Below are positions 1-5,581 of a stretch of DNA of 12,334 bases, in pieces. The translations under genes were made by a program, and so were the position numbers. The DNA comes from an archaeon (lineage in GTDB: Archaea; Thermoproteota; Nitrososphaeria; Nitrososphaerales; Gagatemarchaeaceae): NCBI GenBank assembly GCA_021822995.1, contig JAKAPN010000007.1, positions 1 to 12,334 on the forward strand, given 5' to 3'. Every line of letters begins with the position of its first letter. The stretch's first letter is position 1. A model generated the notes under the pieces. It did not search any database and was not told where the DNA came from. It saw only the letters and a list, made by a program, of their open reading frames with translations.

Positions 1-93
1 CCGCCCAAGACCTATCCGTGGGGCCAAAGAATAGCGTACTTCGAAGATCCAGAGGGGAACCTCTGGGAGATTTCCACCTTCCTCAGTAAGTAG
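1..93 (+). CDS. VOC (glyoxalase/bleomycin-resistance fold) family protein, C-terminal end only
   Basis: The first 30 codons of the window read in frame to a TAG stop at 91-93. The peptide ends with the segment IAYFEDPEGNLWEISTF. The DPxGNxxEI signature is typical of the last beta-strands of vicinal oxygen chelate proteins (glyoxalase I, dioxygenases, bleomycin-resistance proteins and many uncharacterised relatives). In metal-binding members the glutamate of that signature (residue 23 of the visible part) is a metal ligand. The N-terminus and the other ligands lie left of the window, so the substrate cannot be named. It converges on the minus-strand tRNA with about 31 bases between them. The family call rests on this one motif but is a good match. 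Confidence 0.8.
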   Translation, partial: PPKTYPWGQRIAYFEDPEGNLWEISTFLSK

Positions 94-124
94 AAGAACC
101 TCAAATTCACTCGTGCGTGAAATC

Positions 125-216
125 TGCCCCGGCCGGGATTCGAACCCGGGTCGCCGACTCGAAAGGCCGGCATACTTTCGGCGCCAGCACGCTTGACCGG
201 GCTATACTACCGGGGC
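125..216 (-). tRNA. tRNA-Glu (anticodon TTC) with an apparent short intron in the D-arm
   Basis: Read on the minus strand, the acceptor strands GCCCCGG (216-210) and CCGGGGC pair fully, followed by discriminator A at 125. No CCA is encoded. The T-arm is CCGGG-TTCGAAT-CCCGG. The anticodon arm is CCGGC-CTTTCGA-GTCGG with anticodon TTC at 163-161, hence glutamate. The span is 92 bases, whereas this tRNA normally needs about 75. The surplus lies between the D-loop (ending GGTCAA) and the D-stem 3' strand GTAT at 175-172, which pairs with GTAT of the 5' strand by A-T and G-T pairs. The 5' end overlaps the stop codon of the upstream unknown gene by 15 bases. A weak TATA-like CTCTAAT lies about 28 bases upstream (247-241). 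The tRNA identity is secure; the intron boundaries are inferred. Confidence 0.93.
176..192 (-). other. Probable non-canonical tRNA intron (about 17 nt)
   Basis: Removing the 17 bases GCGTGCTGGCGCCGAAA (192-176, minus strand) leaves a normal 75-base tRNA-Glu with a paired D-stem. Sequence at and beside the insertion can also pair: GCGTGC with GTATGC, including G-T pairs. This may be the bulge-helix-bulge-like structure that archaeal splicing endonuclease recognises. Introns outside the usual 37/38 site are known in archaea, especially in Crenarchaeota and Thaumarchaeota. The partial repeat GTGC/ATGC means the boundaries could shift by several bases. Confidence 0.6.
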
Positions 217-960
217 TGAGCAAGGCCACTCAGGTCGCACATTAGAGCTTTCCCGCTCCGCTGGGATGAAGGAACACCATTCCCCCATTTCTGAGAGACA
301 GTCAGCGAGACCCCTGGCGTCAGGGGAAGACCTTTCGACTTCGATCACCCCGTCTCTAGGCAGGTACGAGTTGTACTGCGCGTGGGAGCCCACGACTCCG
401 AGGGTGCGGAAGACTTCGGAGGCCGGGAGTCTCGATCGGTAGTAAAGCCGTCTCCCCGCGTAGAATGGGGAACAACCCTCGACCCCGAAATCCGTCACCA
501 CCCCGCATGTGCCTGTTGAAGTGCCCAAAAGAGAGCGGATGACCAAGTATTCATCGGGAGCCAATCCGCACGCCCCGCTCGCCCTCAAACAGTCCCAACT
601 CGATAGCATCTCCAACCGAGGGCGGACGCGTACGACCGTTTTCCTCCCCGGTTGGAAGAACGTGAGATAAGCTGACAGCAACTCGTCCACCGAAGCCAAC
701 TCCTTCTTGCACCCCAAAATCCCCGGTATCAAGGGAAGGATGTAGTCAGACGGATCTGAAGACGACCAACAAAGGCCGAGCTGCTCGATGTGTATGACGA
801 GCCCGGGGCGTTTTGCGGTTAGGGTAGTACCGTGCGCCAAGTCGAAGCCTGCTCTCTCCAGACTTCTGCCCAGATACTCCATCTGCGCGAGGTTGAGCTT
901 GGGCAGGAGCAGGTACTGTCTGGCGTTAACCTCGAACGCGTGCACCCCGAAAGAGAGCAA
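202..960 (-). CDS. Unrecognised cysteine-rich protein, 252 aa
   Basis: I do not recognise this family. The protein has no obvious signal peptide or membrane span and looks soluble and cytoplasmic. It has nine cysteines (residues 64, 84, 123, 131, 152, 163, 221, 229, 247), none in an obvious zinc-finger CxxC pair. Distinctive stretches are IEQLGLCWSSSDPSDY (near 58-73), CGVVTDFGVEGCSPFYAGRR (152-171) and NSYLPRDGVIEVE (near 197-209). The start used is TTG at 960; a GTG at 945 is the alternative. A TATA-like TATTTAAT at 992-985 would place transcription start near 960, suggesting a leaderless mRNA and supporting a real gene. Its stop (204-202) falls inside the downstream tRNA-Glu. The length and position make coding likely; the function is unknown. 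Confidence 0.7.
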   Translation of the reverse strand: MLSFGVHAFEVNARQYLLLPKLNLAQMEYLGRSLERAGFDLAHGTTLTAKRPGLVIHIEQLGLCWSSSDPSDYILPLIPGILGCKKELASVDELLSAYLTFFQPGRKTVVRVRPRLEMLSSWDCLRASGACGLAPDEYLVIRSLLGTSTGTCGVVTDFGVEGCSPFYAGRRLYYRSRLPASEVFRTLGVVGSHAQYNSYLPRDGVIEVERSSPDARGLADCLSEMGEWCSFIPAERESSNVRPEWPCSAPVV

Positions 961-984
961 CGAACTGGAGTGTTAGGAGAACGC

Positions 985-992
985 ATTAAATA
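985..992. promoter_or_regulatory. TATA box, probably shared by two divergent genes
   Basis: The 65-base gap between the unknown minus-strand gene and the prenyl synthase contains one clear archaeal box-A-like element: ATTAAATA on the plus strand, TATTTAAT on the minus strand. About 26 bases from its centre, transcription would start near 1015 on the plus strand (about 11 bases before TTG 1026) and near 962-960 on the minus strand (at the TTG start). Both fit short-leader or leaderless archaeal mRNAs. No second TATA box was seen in the gap. Inferred from sequence only. Confidence 0.55.
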
Positions 993-1025
993 CGAACCTA
1001 ACAGGTTGAACTTTAGAGAGAGGGG

Positions 1026-1883
1026 TTGGCGGAAGACAAGGCGGTCACCATGGAAGCGCTGGAGGCCCGGATGAAGTCGTATGTCCAGAGGGTCGACCAA
1101 GCTCTTTCGAGCGAGCTCAAGCTCTATTCTCACTCCAGGTTCCATGGTCCACTGGTATATTCCACAGAGGGTGGAAAGCGGATCCGGCCGGTCATGCTCA
1201 TGCTTTCGGCGGAGGCCCTCGGATGCACGGATGACTCGGTTTTGGGAGCGGCCGTAGCTGTGGAGCTACTGCACACCGAGTCAATCGTCCATGACGACGT
1301 GATCGACGACGAGAAGGTAAGGAGGGGGAAGGTACCCTTTCATGTGAAGTACGGCTACGGGGCCTCGCTTTTGAGCGCTGACTTCGTTTTCGCGACAATC
1401 CTAGCCATTGCCGCGAGGTACGACGACAGGAGGATAGCCGAAGAGGTGAGCAACGCTGCCATGCAGATGTCCGAAGGTGAGTACTCTGAGCTCACAATAG
1501 ACCCCGAGATTTACAAGCTGACCTGGGACGAGTACCTGAGGATAGTCTCAGACAAGACCGCCTCGCTCTTCGAGACCTCTGCCAAGCTAGGAGCTCTGAT
1601 CGCAGGGGGGAACGAAAAGGAAGTCAAGGCCCTCGCCGGATATGGAAGGTGCATCGGAATCGCATATCAGCTGAAGGACGACCTACTCGACTGGAGGTCG
1701 AAGGACAAGGTGTCGTTGGGCCTCTTGAAGACTCATAGTGAGAGCGAGGTTGTCGGAAAGATGGCCGCGCAGGCACAGTCATATGCGGAGGAGGCTAAAC
1801 GTATGCTCATTCACATCCCTAGGAACGAAGCTACCATCTTCCTCGAGGACCTGTCCGACTTTTCGATACTCAGAGAATACTAG
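1026..1883 (+). CDS. idsA: Polyprenyl diphosphate synthase (geranylgeranyl-diphosphate-synthase-like), short form
   Basis: This is a trans-isoprenyl diphosphate synthase that condenses isopentenyl diphosphate onto allylic diphosphates, for archaeal lipids or quinone side chains. The substrate-binding motif GGKRIRP is at 49-55. The first Asp-rich motif DDVID is at 90-94, within HTESIVHDDVIDDEKVRRGK, and the second motif DDLLD is at 218-222. Residues -5 and -4 before the first motif, which help set chain length, are Glu85 and Ser86. GGPP synthases of type I usually have an aromatic residue at -5, so product length cannot be predicted. After the second motif only about 63 residues remain, and the usual GKPxGxD...EGKxT block is not visible. 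The start is TTG 1026, with GAGGGG directly abutting it. ATG 1050, with AAGGCGG just upstream, is an equally possible start. The gene is monocistronic and convergent with atpK. Confidence 0.88.
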   Translation: MAEDKAVTMEALEARMKSYVQRVDQALSSELKLYSHSRFHGPLVYSTEGGKRIRPVMLMLSAEALGCTDDSVLGAAVAVELLHTESIVHDDVIDDEKVRRGKVPFHVKYGYGASLLSADFVFATILAIAARYDDRRIAEEVSNAAMQMSEGEYSELTIDPEIYKLTWDEYLRIVSDKTASLFETSAKLGALIAGGNEKEVKALAGYGRCIGIAYQLKDDLLDWRSKDKVSLGLLKTHSESEVVGKMAAQAQSYAEEAKRMLIHIPRNEATIFLEDLSDFSILREY

Positions 1884-1887
1884 GTCT

Positions 1888-1914
1888 GTCGGGCCTCATC
1901 AGGGGTGGCCTGAC
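1888..1914. terminator. Possible hairpin between convergent idsA and atpK
   Basis: GTCGGGCC (1888-1895) can pair with GGCCTGAC (1907-1914) over 8 bp, including one G-T pair, around an 11-base loop. It fills most of the 39-base gap between the two convergent stop codons, so it could help end transcription in both directions. There is no flanking T-run, which archaeal terminators usually depend on, so the role is uncertain. Confidence 0.3.
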
Positions 1915-1922
1915 GCCTGCGA

Positions 1923-2243
1923 CTAACCAGTCTGCCCAAGGATGATGAAGGCGATTGCGAACCCGTAGATTGCGATTGCCTCTGCAAGCACCACGAAGAT
2001 CAGAGCAGTTGTCCTGACCTCTGCCTTCTCGGTAACCGCAGCGATAGCAGCCGAACCAGATGTGCCGACACCGATGCCCGCACCCAGCGCCGCCAGGCCG
2101 AACGCGACACCTGCCGCTATGAACTTGTTACCGTTCGAGGCGACGGCGGGCGTGGTGGTCTGCGCTGAAACTGGGGCGGAGAATGCAACAACTGCCGCCG
2201 CCAAGAAAGCGATGCCTAGGAGTCCGAGGAGAATCTTTCGCAT
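1923..2243 (-). CDS. atpK: A-type ATP synthase subunit K (proteolipid, c-ring subunit)
   Basis: This is the 106-residue subunit of the membrane rotor ring that carries protons (or Na+) through the A-type ATP synthase. The N-terminal 27 residues look like a cleavable signal peptide: MRK, a hydrophobic core, then APVSA before QTTTP. Two transmembrane hairpin helices follow, at about 41-64 and 77-104. Helix 1 carries the glycine-rich GAGIGVGTSGSA typical of c-subunits. The connecting polar loop is TEKAEVRT. Helix 2 carries the ion-binding carboxylate Glu88 in LAEAIAIYGF. The single hairpin makes it a standard size for the mature protein. Start ATG 2243 is preceded by a good TATA box (2283-2276), giving a leader of about 10 bases. 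It is therefore probably transcribed on its own, although atpC lies upstream on the same strand. No residues typical of Na+ ring signatures were assessed with certainty. Confidence 0.95.
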   Translation of the reverse strand: MRKILLGLLGIAFLAAAVVAFSAPVSAQTTTPAVASNGNKFIAAGVAFGLAALGAGIGVGTSGSAAIAAVTEKAEVRTTALIFVVLAEAIAIYGFAIAFIILGQTG

Positions 2244-2275
2244 GACTTCTGACGAAATAGCGCCTTCGAATACCG

Positions 2276-2283
2276 CTTATAAA
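2276..2283 (-). promoter_or_regulatory. TATA box for atpK
   Basis: TTTATAAG, read on the minus strand in the 71-base gap between atpC and atpK, matches the archaeal box A well. It predicts transcription start near 2254, about 10 bases before the atpK ATG. An independent promoter would let the c-ring subunit be made in excess over subunit C, which fits its multi-copy stoichiometry. Confidence 0.6.
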
Positions 2284-2314
2284 CGTTCACGGCTCGAAAG
2301 AGGAAATCCGAAGT

Positions 2315-3382
2315 TTAGATCCTGACTTTCGACAGAATCTGTTTCGGGTCGATTCCTGCCTCGACCCCGATCGCAACAGCGGCGAGGTTGCTGACTTCGA
2401 ATTCCAGCAGTTTGATGAAGGCGAGGATCGTGCCCGGGCTCAGCCCCTGCCAGACGAAGGCCAGGGTCGCGGTGTCCTTCATCGCCTTCGCGAACCCTTC
2501 CTCGACCTGGTCGATCAGTTCTTCGTCGCTCGGCGCGCTTTGGGGAGAGAATCGGTATGAAGATTCAATGAGCTTGACGGCCTCTGAGACGGAGTCGGCC
2601 GAGGCCATGCTCGCGAGGGCTGACGCCTGGACCCTCTTCGCAGGCGTTACCACCATTTCCTGAACCTCGGACTCCGGCAACCCCCACAGCTTAGCCCGCA
2701 GCGTGCTCAGGACATTATACGAGTCCACGTCGAGCGCCACGATGTCAGCGATGCCGTTGACGTCGGCTGACTTGCCCGCATAAAGCGACGGGTTGCGCGA
2801 ATACTCTCTCGAGATCGCCGAGAGGACAGCGTGGTCGATATAGACGTCGAAGAACCTGATTTCGCCCCTCGAGTTGTAGGCGGCTAGCGCCTTCTCGACG
2901 TCCGAGAAGAACTCTGAGCCGGATAGCATCGTCACCGCCTCGTTGACGTCCTTGGCCGAGAGGACCTTGACAATCAGGTCGCGCCTCCCGACGAGCTCCT
3001 CTGCTTTCATGTCGAGGTACTCCGCTGACTCCTCGTAGGTCCGGTTCAGTGCCCGAGCCTTCAGGGCGAGTTTGAGGTCCCAGGCGATGTTCTTGAGATA
3101 ATAGAGCTGCAATATCCTGTATCGCCCAGCCCCCTGGGTGACCGAGTGGTGGACGGTCGCCAGCCGTTCCCGCAGCGCGAGCTCGATCCTCCTCGCATTG
3201 AACGGGGGCGAAAGGCTTGCGAGGGAGTCCGCGTATGGGGTGCTCCGAAGCCTGTTCACGAGCTCGTCCAAGGAAGTAGACTCCGCCAGCTTCTGTACAG
3301 CGGCGGCGTCCAACAACGAACCCCTAAGCGCGAAGGCTTTGGTCCCGACGTAGCTCTTGCTCGACAATCTTCTCGACTTCAT
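2315..3382 (-). CDS. atpC: A-type ATP synthase subunit C (central stalk socket, V-ATPase subunit d homologue)
   Basis: Subunit C sits on the c-ring and connects it to the central stalk (D/F) of the A-type ATP synthase. The 355-residue product matches the family in length and in its three related helical repeats. Recognisable blocks are an N-terminal YVGTKAFALRGSLLD (11-25), YYLKNIAWDLKLALKARALN (94-113), FFDVYIDHAVLSAI (177-190), ALDVDSYNVLSTLRAKLWGL (216-235) and the C-terminal LLEFEVSNLAAVAIGVEAG (325-343). The frame stays open upstream to 3517, but those 45 extra residues do not resemble the family. ATG 3382 lies about 23 bases from a TATA-like element (3408-3401), which supports a leaderless start there. 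The gene is divergent from atpI and 71 bases upstream of atpK. Confidence 0.92.
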   Translation of the reverse strand: MKSRRLSSKSYVGTKAFALRGSLLDAAAVQKLAESTSLDELVNRLRSTPYADSLASLSPPFNARRIELALRERLATVHHSVTQGAGRYRILQLYYLKNIAWDLKLALKARALNRTYEESAEYLDMKAEELVGRRDLIVKVLSAKDVNEAVTMLSGSEFFSDVEKALAAYNSRGEIRFFDVYIDHAVLSAISREYSRNPSLYAGKSADVNGIADIVALDVDSYNVLSTLRAKLWGLPESEVQEMVVTPAKRVQASALASMASADSVSEAVKLIESSYRFSPQSAPSDEELIDQVEEGFAKAMKDTATLAFVWQGLSPGTILAFIKLLEFEVSNLAAVAIGVEAGIDPKQILSKVRI

Positions 3383-3400
3383 GAGAGGCGGACTTCGACT

Positions 3401-3408
3401 GCATATAA
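3401..3408 (-). promoter_or_regulatory. TATA-like element for atpC
   Basis: TTATATGC on the minus strand lies about 22-23 bases (box centre) from the ATG at 3382. A transcript from it would begin at or very near the start codon, so this element decides in favour of the short atpC start over the upstream in-frame extension. The match to box A is moderate. Confidence 0.45.
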
Positions 3409-3482
3409 CGACTGCGCTGTAAAGCGAGCAAGGGCCACCGCTGACCAGCCCGTGCCTGTGAAGCGGTCCGGGTGTCATCACC

Positions 3483-3490
3483 CTTAATAA
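3483..3490 (+). promoter_or_regulatory. TATA-like element for atpI
   Basis: CTTAATAA on the plus strand predicts transcription start near 3512-3514, about 16-18 bases before the TTG start of atpI. No convincing Shine-Dalgarno sequence is seen in that leader (AAGCAAAGAGTGTAGAAC). The 147-base gap 3383-3529 holds this element and the atpC element back to back, and I see nothing else in it. Confidence 0.45.
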
Positions 3491-3529
3491 CGGAACTCGG
3501 GCGCGCGAGAAAAGCAAAGAGTGTAGAAC

Positions 3530-5581
3530 TTGGGTGTCGCTCGTCTAGCCAAGGCCACCGTCATCGCTCCTCGGAGCGAGTATGTCCAGGTGGCGAAGGC
3601 GCTCGCCCAGTTCGAGGACTTCCATCCGGTGGAAGGCGGGCCGCAGAACTTCGACCCCGGAGTGCAGGAGCTCACCGTGAAGGCGGTCAGGCTGTTCGCG
3701 CAGGCGGACCAGGCGGTAAAAGACCTGGGACTCCAACTGATGCCCGGTCAGATAGACATCGTCTTCAGGGGCGTCAAGATACCCAAGAGCAGCTACGACG
3801 CCTCGTCTTGGGAGGACCTGCTCACAAAGGCCGAGTCTCGGTTGAGCCCCATCGCCGATGAGGTCAAAGCTGGGAAAGCGGCAGTGCAGAAGGCGCAGAA
3901 AGACGAGACAGACGCCGAAGTGCTAATGGGGTCGCTGAGGGTGGTTTCAGAGTTCTCGGCTGACCTTGCCGGGCTGGGCCAAGTGTCGCTCTTCAAGGCC
4001 CTCGTCACGGTCGTCGCAAGCGACAAGGTTACGGAGCTCATGAACTCTCTCCCCGGAGCCCTCTTCGTCAAGCACGAGGTCGCCAAGGATCAGACTCTGG
4101 TCCTAGTAGCTGTCCCCAGGGAAGAGGAAGCTAAGCTGGACAAGACGCTGAAGCTCCTAGAGCTGAAGCCTCTGGTTATACCCGCAGGCATCCCGCAGAA
4201 CCCCACCCTGGCGTTCCAGAGGGCAAAGTCGGACCATGAAGGGGCGATTGCCGAGAGGCAGAAGGCTGAATCGATGATGTCGGAGGCGAAGAAGAAGCAC
4301 GCAGCCGAGCTCCTGGCGCTCAGAGAGCTCTCGGATGTCGCCCGCAAGACCCTCGACGAAGCCAGAGTTTCGGGCGGGATGCAGCGGATGGCGACGATTT
4401 CGGGCTACATCCCCGCGAAGAGGGAATCAGAGTTCAACCGCATCTTCGGAAGGTGGATGGTGCACGTGGAAGGACTGGAAGAGAGGTCTGAACACGACGG
4501 CGTTCCTACGCTCATGGTGAACAAGCCCGGGCTTGACCTCACGCAGCCGATAGTCCTCGAGCAGGGGACGCCCGCCGGGCATGAGGTGGACCCCACCCCC
4601 CTCGTGTCGTTCGTGTTTCCAATCTTCTTCGGGATGATGTTCGGAGACGTCGGGCACGGTCTGATACTCACGCTGTTCATGCTCCTAGTGAGGCAGAGGT
4701 CGACGGGCAACATGAGGAAATGGGCGAACATCTTCCTTGTCTCGGGGATTTCGGCGACGGTCTTCGGAGTGGTCTTCGGCGAGTTCTTCGAGTTGTCGTT
4801 CCAGAACTTCGTCCCCATCCCACCGCTGATAGAGATCATTCGTCGCTCCGCGGGCTCGGTTGACACGTTCAACTTCCTCCCTACGCCGTGGGCCGGAGTC
4901 AACCTCGTACTGATCATAAGCTTCCTTGTCGGGATAGCTCACCTCATCACCGCTCTCGGGCTGGACGTGTACCAAGCCGCCAAGGAGCACAACCCCATCG
5001 AGCTGTGGCTGGAGAAGATCCCCGTCTTCACGATGTACCTTTCGGGGGTCGGCTATGGCCTAGCCTTCGTGGGCGTCGGATTCAGCTTCAATGTGCTTAG
5101 CAGCTCACGCGCCAACCCCTTGCTGGGCATTCCGAACAACGTCCTCGGGGCTGCGTCGATAGCAATACTGGTGCCGTCGATGCTCGTCCTGCTCGCGGGG
5201 AAGAGCGTAGCCATCGCGACCGGCAAGCTGAAGGGGGGCTCTGCGCTCGGAGCGCTGTCGAATGGAGGGCTCGAGGTCTTCGAAAGGATATCCCAGTTCA
5301 TGTCTAACACGATCAGCTACGTCAGGCTCGCCGTCATGCTGCTCGTCCATGCCGCCCTCCTCCTGATCGTCAATCTCCTGCAGCCCTGGTCCAACCCCCT
5401 CATGATTGTCCCTTGGGTAATCTTCAACATCATGATTCTGGCATTCGAGGCCTTCATCGTCTATGTGCAGGACCTCAGGTTGCACCTGTACGAGTTCTTC
5501 ACGAAGTTCTACTCCGGCACAGGCAAGCCGTTCAGGAAGATCTTCCCTGACCGGATCAGGGTCTCCGTCGAGTGGCACTAG
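3530..5581 (+). CDS. atpI: A-type ATP synthase subunit I (stator membrane subunit a, V-ATPase 116-kDa homologue)
   Basis: This subunit forms the proton half-channels next to the K-ring and anchors the peripheral stalks. The 683-residue product has the usual two parts. The N-terminal cytoplasmic arm (about 1-350) includes charged, coiled-coil-prone helices near 100-130 and 230-280. The membrane domain follows (about 355-650). Family landmarks are FGMMFGDVGHGL (367-378), ELWLEKIP (491-498), NTISYVRLAVMLLVHAAL (593-610) with the essential arginine at Arg599, and ILAFEAFIVYVQDLRLHLYE (636-655) near the C-terminus. The start is TTG 3530: family similarity begins immediately after it and no upstream ATG is in frame. 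The gene stands apart from atpC and atpK on the opposite strand. Its stop overlaps that of nuoN by 4 bases. Confidence 0.95.
   Translation: MGVARLAKATVIAPRSEYVQVAKALAQFEDFHPVEGGPQNFDPGVQELTVKAVRLFAQADQAVKDLGLQLMPGQIDIVFRGVKIPKSSYDASSWEDLLTKAESRLSPIADEVKAGKAAVQKAQKDETDAEVLMGSLRVVSEFSADLAGLGQVSLFKALVTVVASDKVTELMNSLPGALFVKHEVAKDQTLVLVAVPREEEAKLDKTLKLLELKPLVIPAGIPQNPTLAFQRAKSDHEGAIAERQKAESMMSEAKKKHAAELLALRELSDVARKTLDEARVSGGMQRMATISGYIPAKRESEFNRIFGRWMVHVEGLEERSEHDGVPTLMVNKPGLDLTQPIVLEQGTPAGHEVDPTPLVSFVFPIFFGMMFGDVGHGLILTLFMLLVRQRSTGNMRKWANIFLVSGISATVFGVVFGEFFELSFQNFVPIPPLIEIIRRSAGSVDTFNFLPTPWAGVNLVLIISFLVGIAHLITALGLDVYQAAKEHNPIELWLEKIPVFTMYLSGVGYGLAFVGVGFSFNVLSSSRANPLLGIPNNVLGAASIAILVPSMLVLLAGKSVAIATGKLKGGSALGALSNGGLEVFERISQFMSNTISYVRLAVMLLVHAALLLIVNLLQPWSNPLMIVPWVIFNIMILAFEAFIVYVQDLRLHLYEFFTKFYSGTGKPFRKIFPDRIRVSVEWH
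5578..5581. other. Palindromic CTAG shared by two convergent stop codons
   Basis: The atpI stop TAG occupies 5579-5581 on the plus strand and the nuoN stop TAG occupies 5580-5578 on the minus strand. Together they use the palindrome CTAG, so the genes overlap tail to tail by 4 bases and leave no room for a terminator between them. Each transcript must end inside the other gene or be antisense to it. Confidence 0.9.

Noticed and set aside
3383..3517. N-terminal extension of subunit C to an upstream start
   Set aside because: The 45 extra residues do not resemble the family, and a TATA-like element lies inside this stretch at a distance that fits a leaderless start at 3382.
4405..4917. A 170-codon minus-strand frame antisense to atpI
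   Set aside because: Antisense shadow of atpI; no promoter or motif, and the atpI frame is conserved across this stretch.
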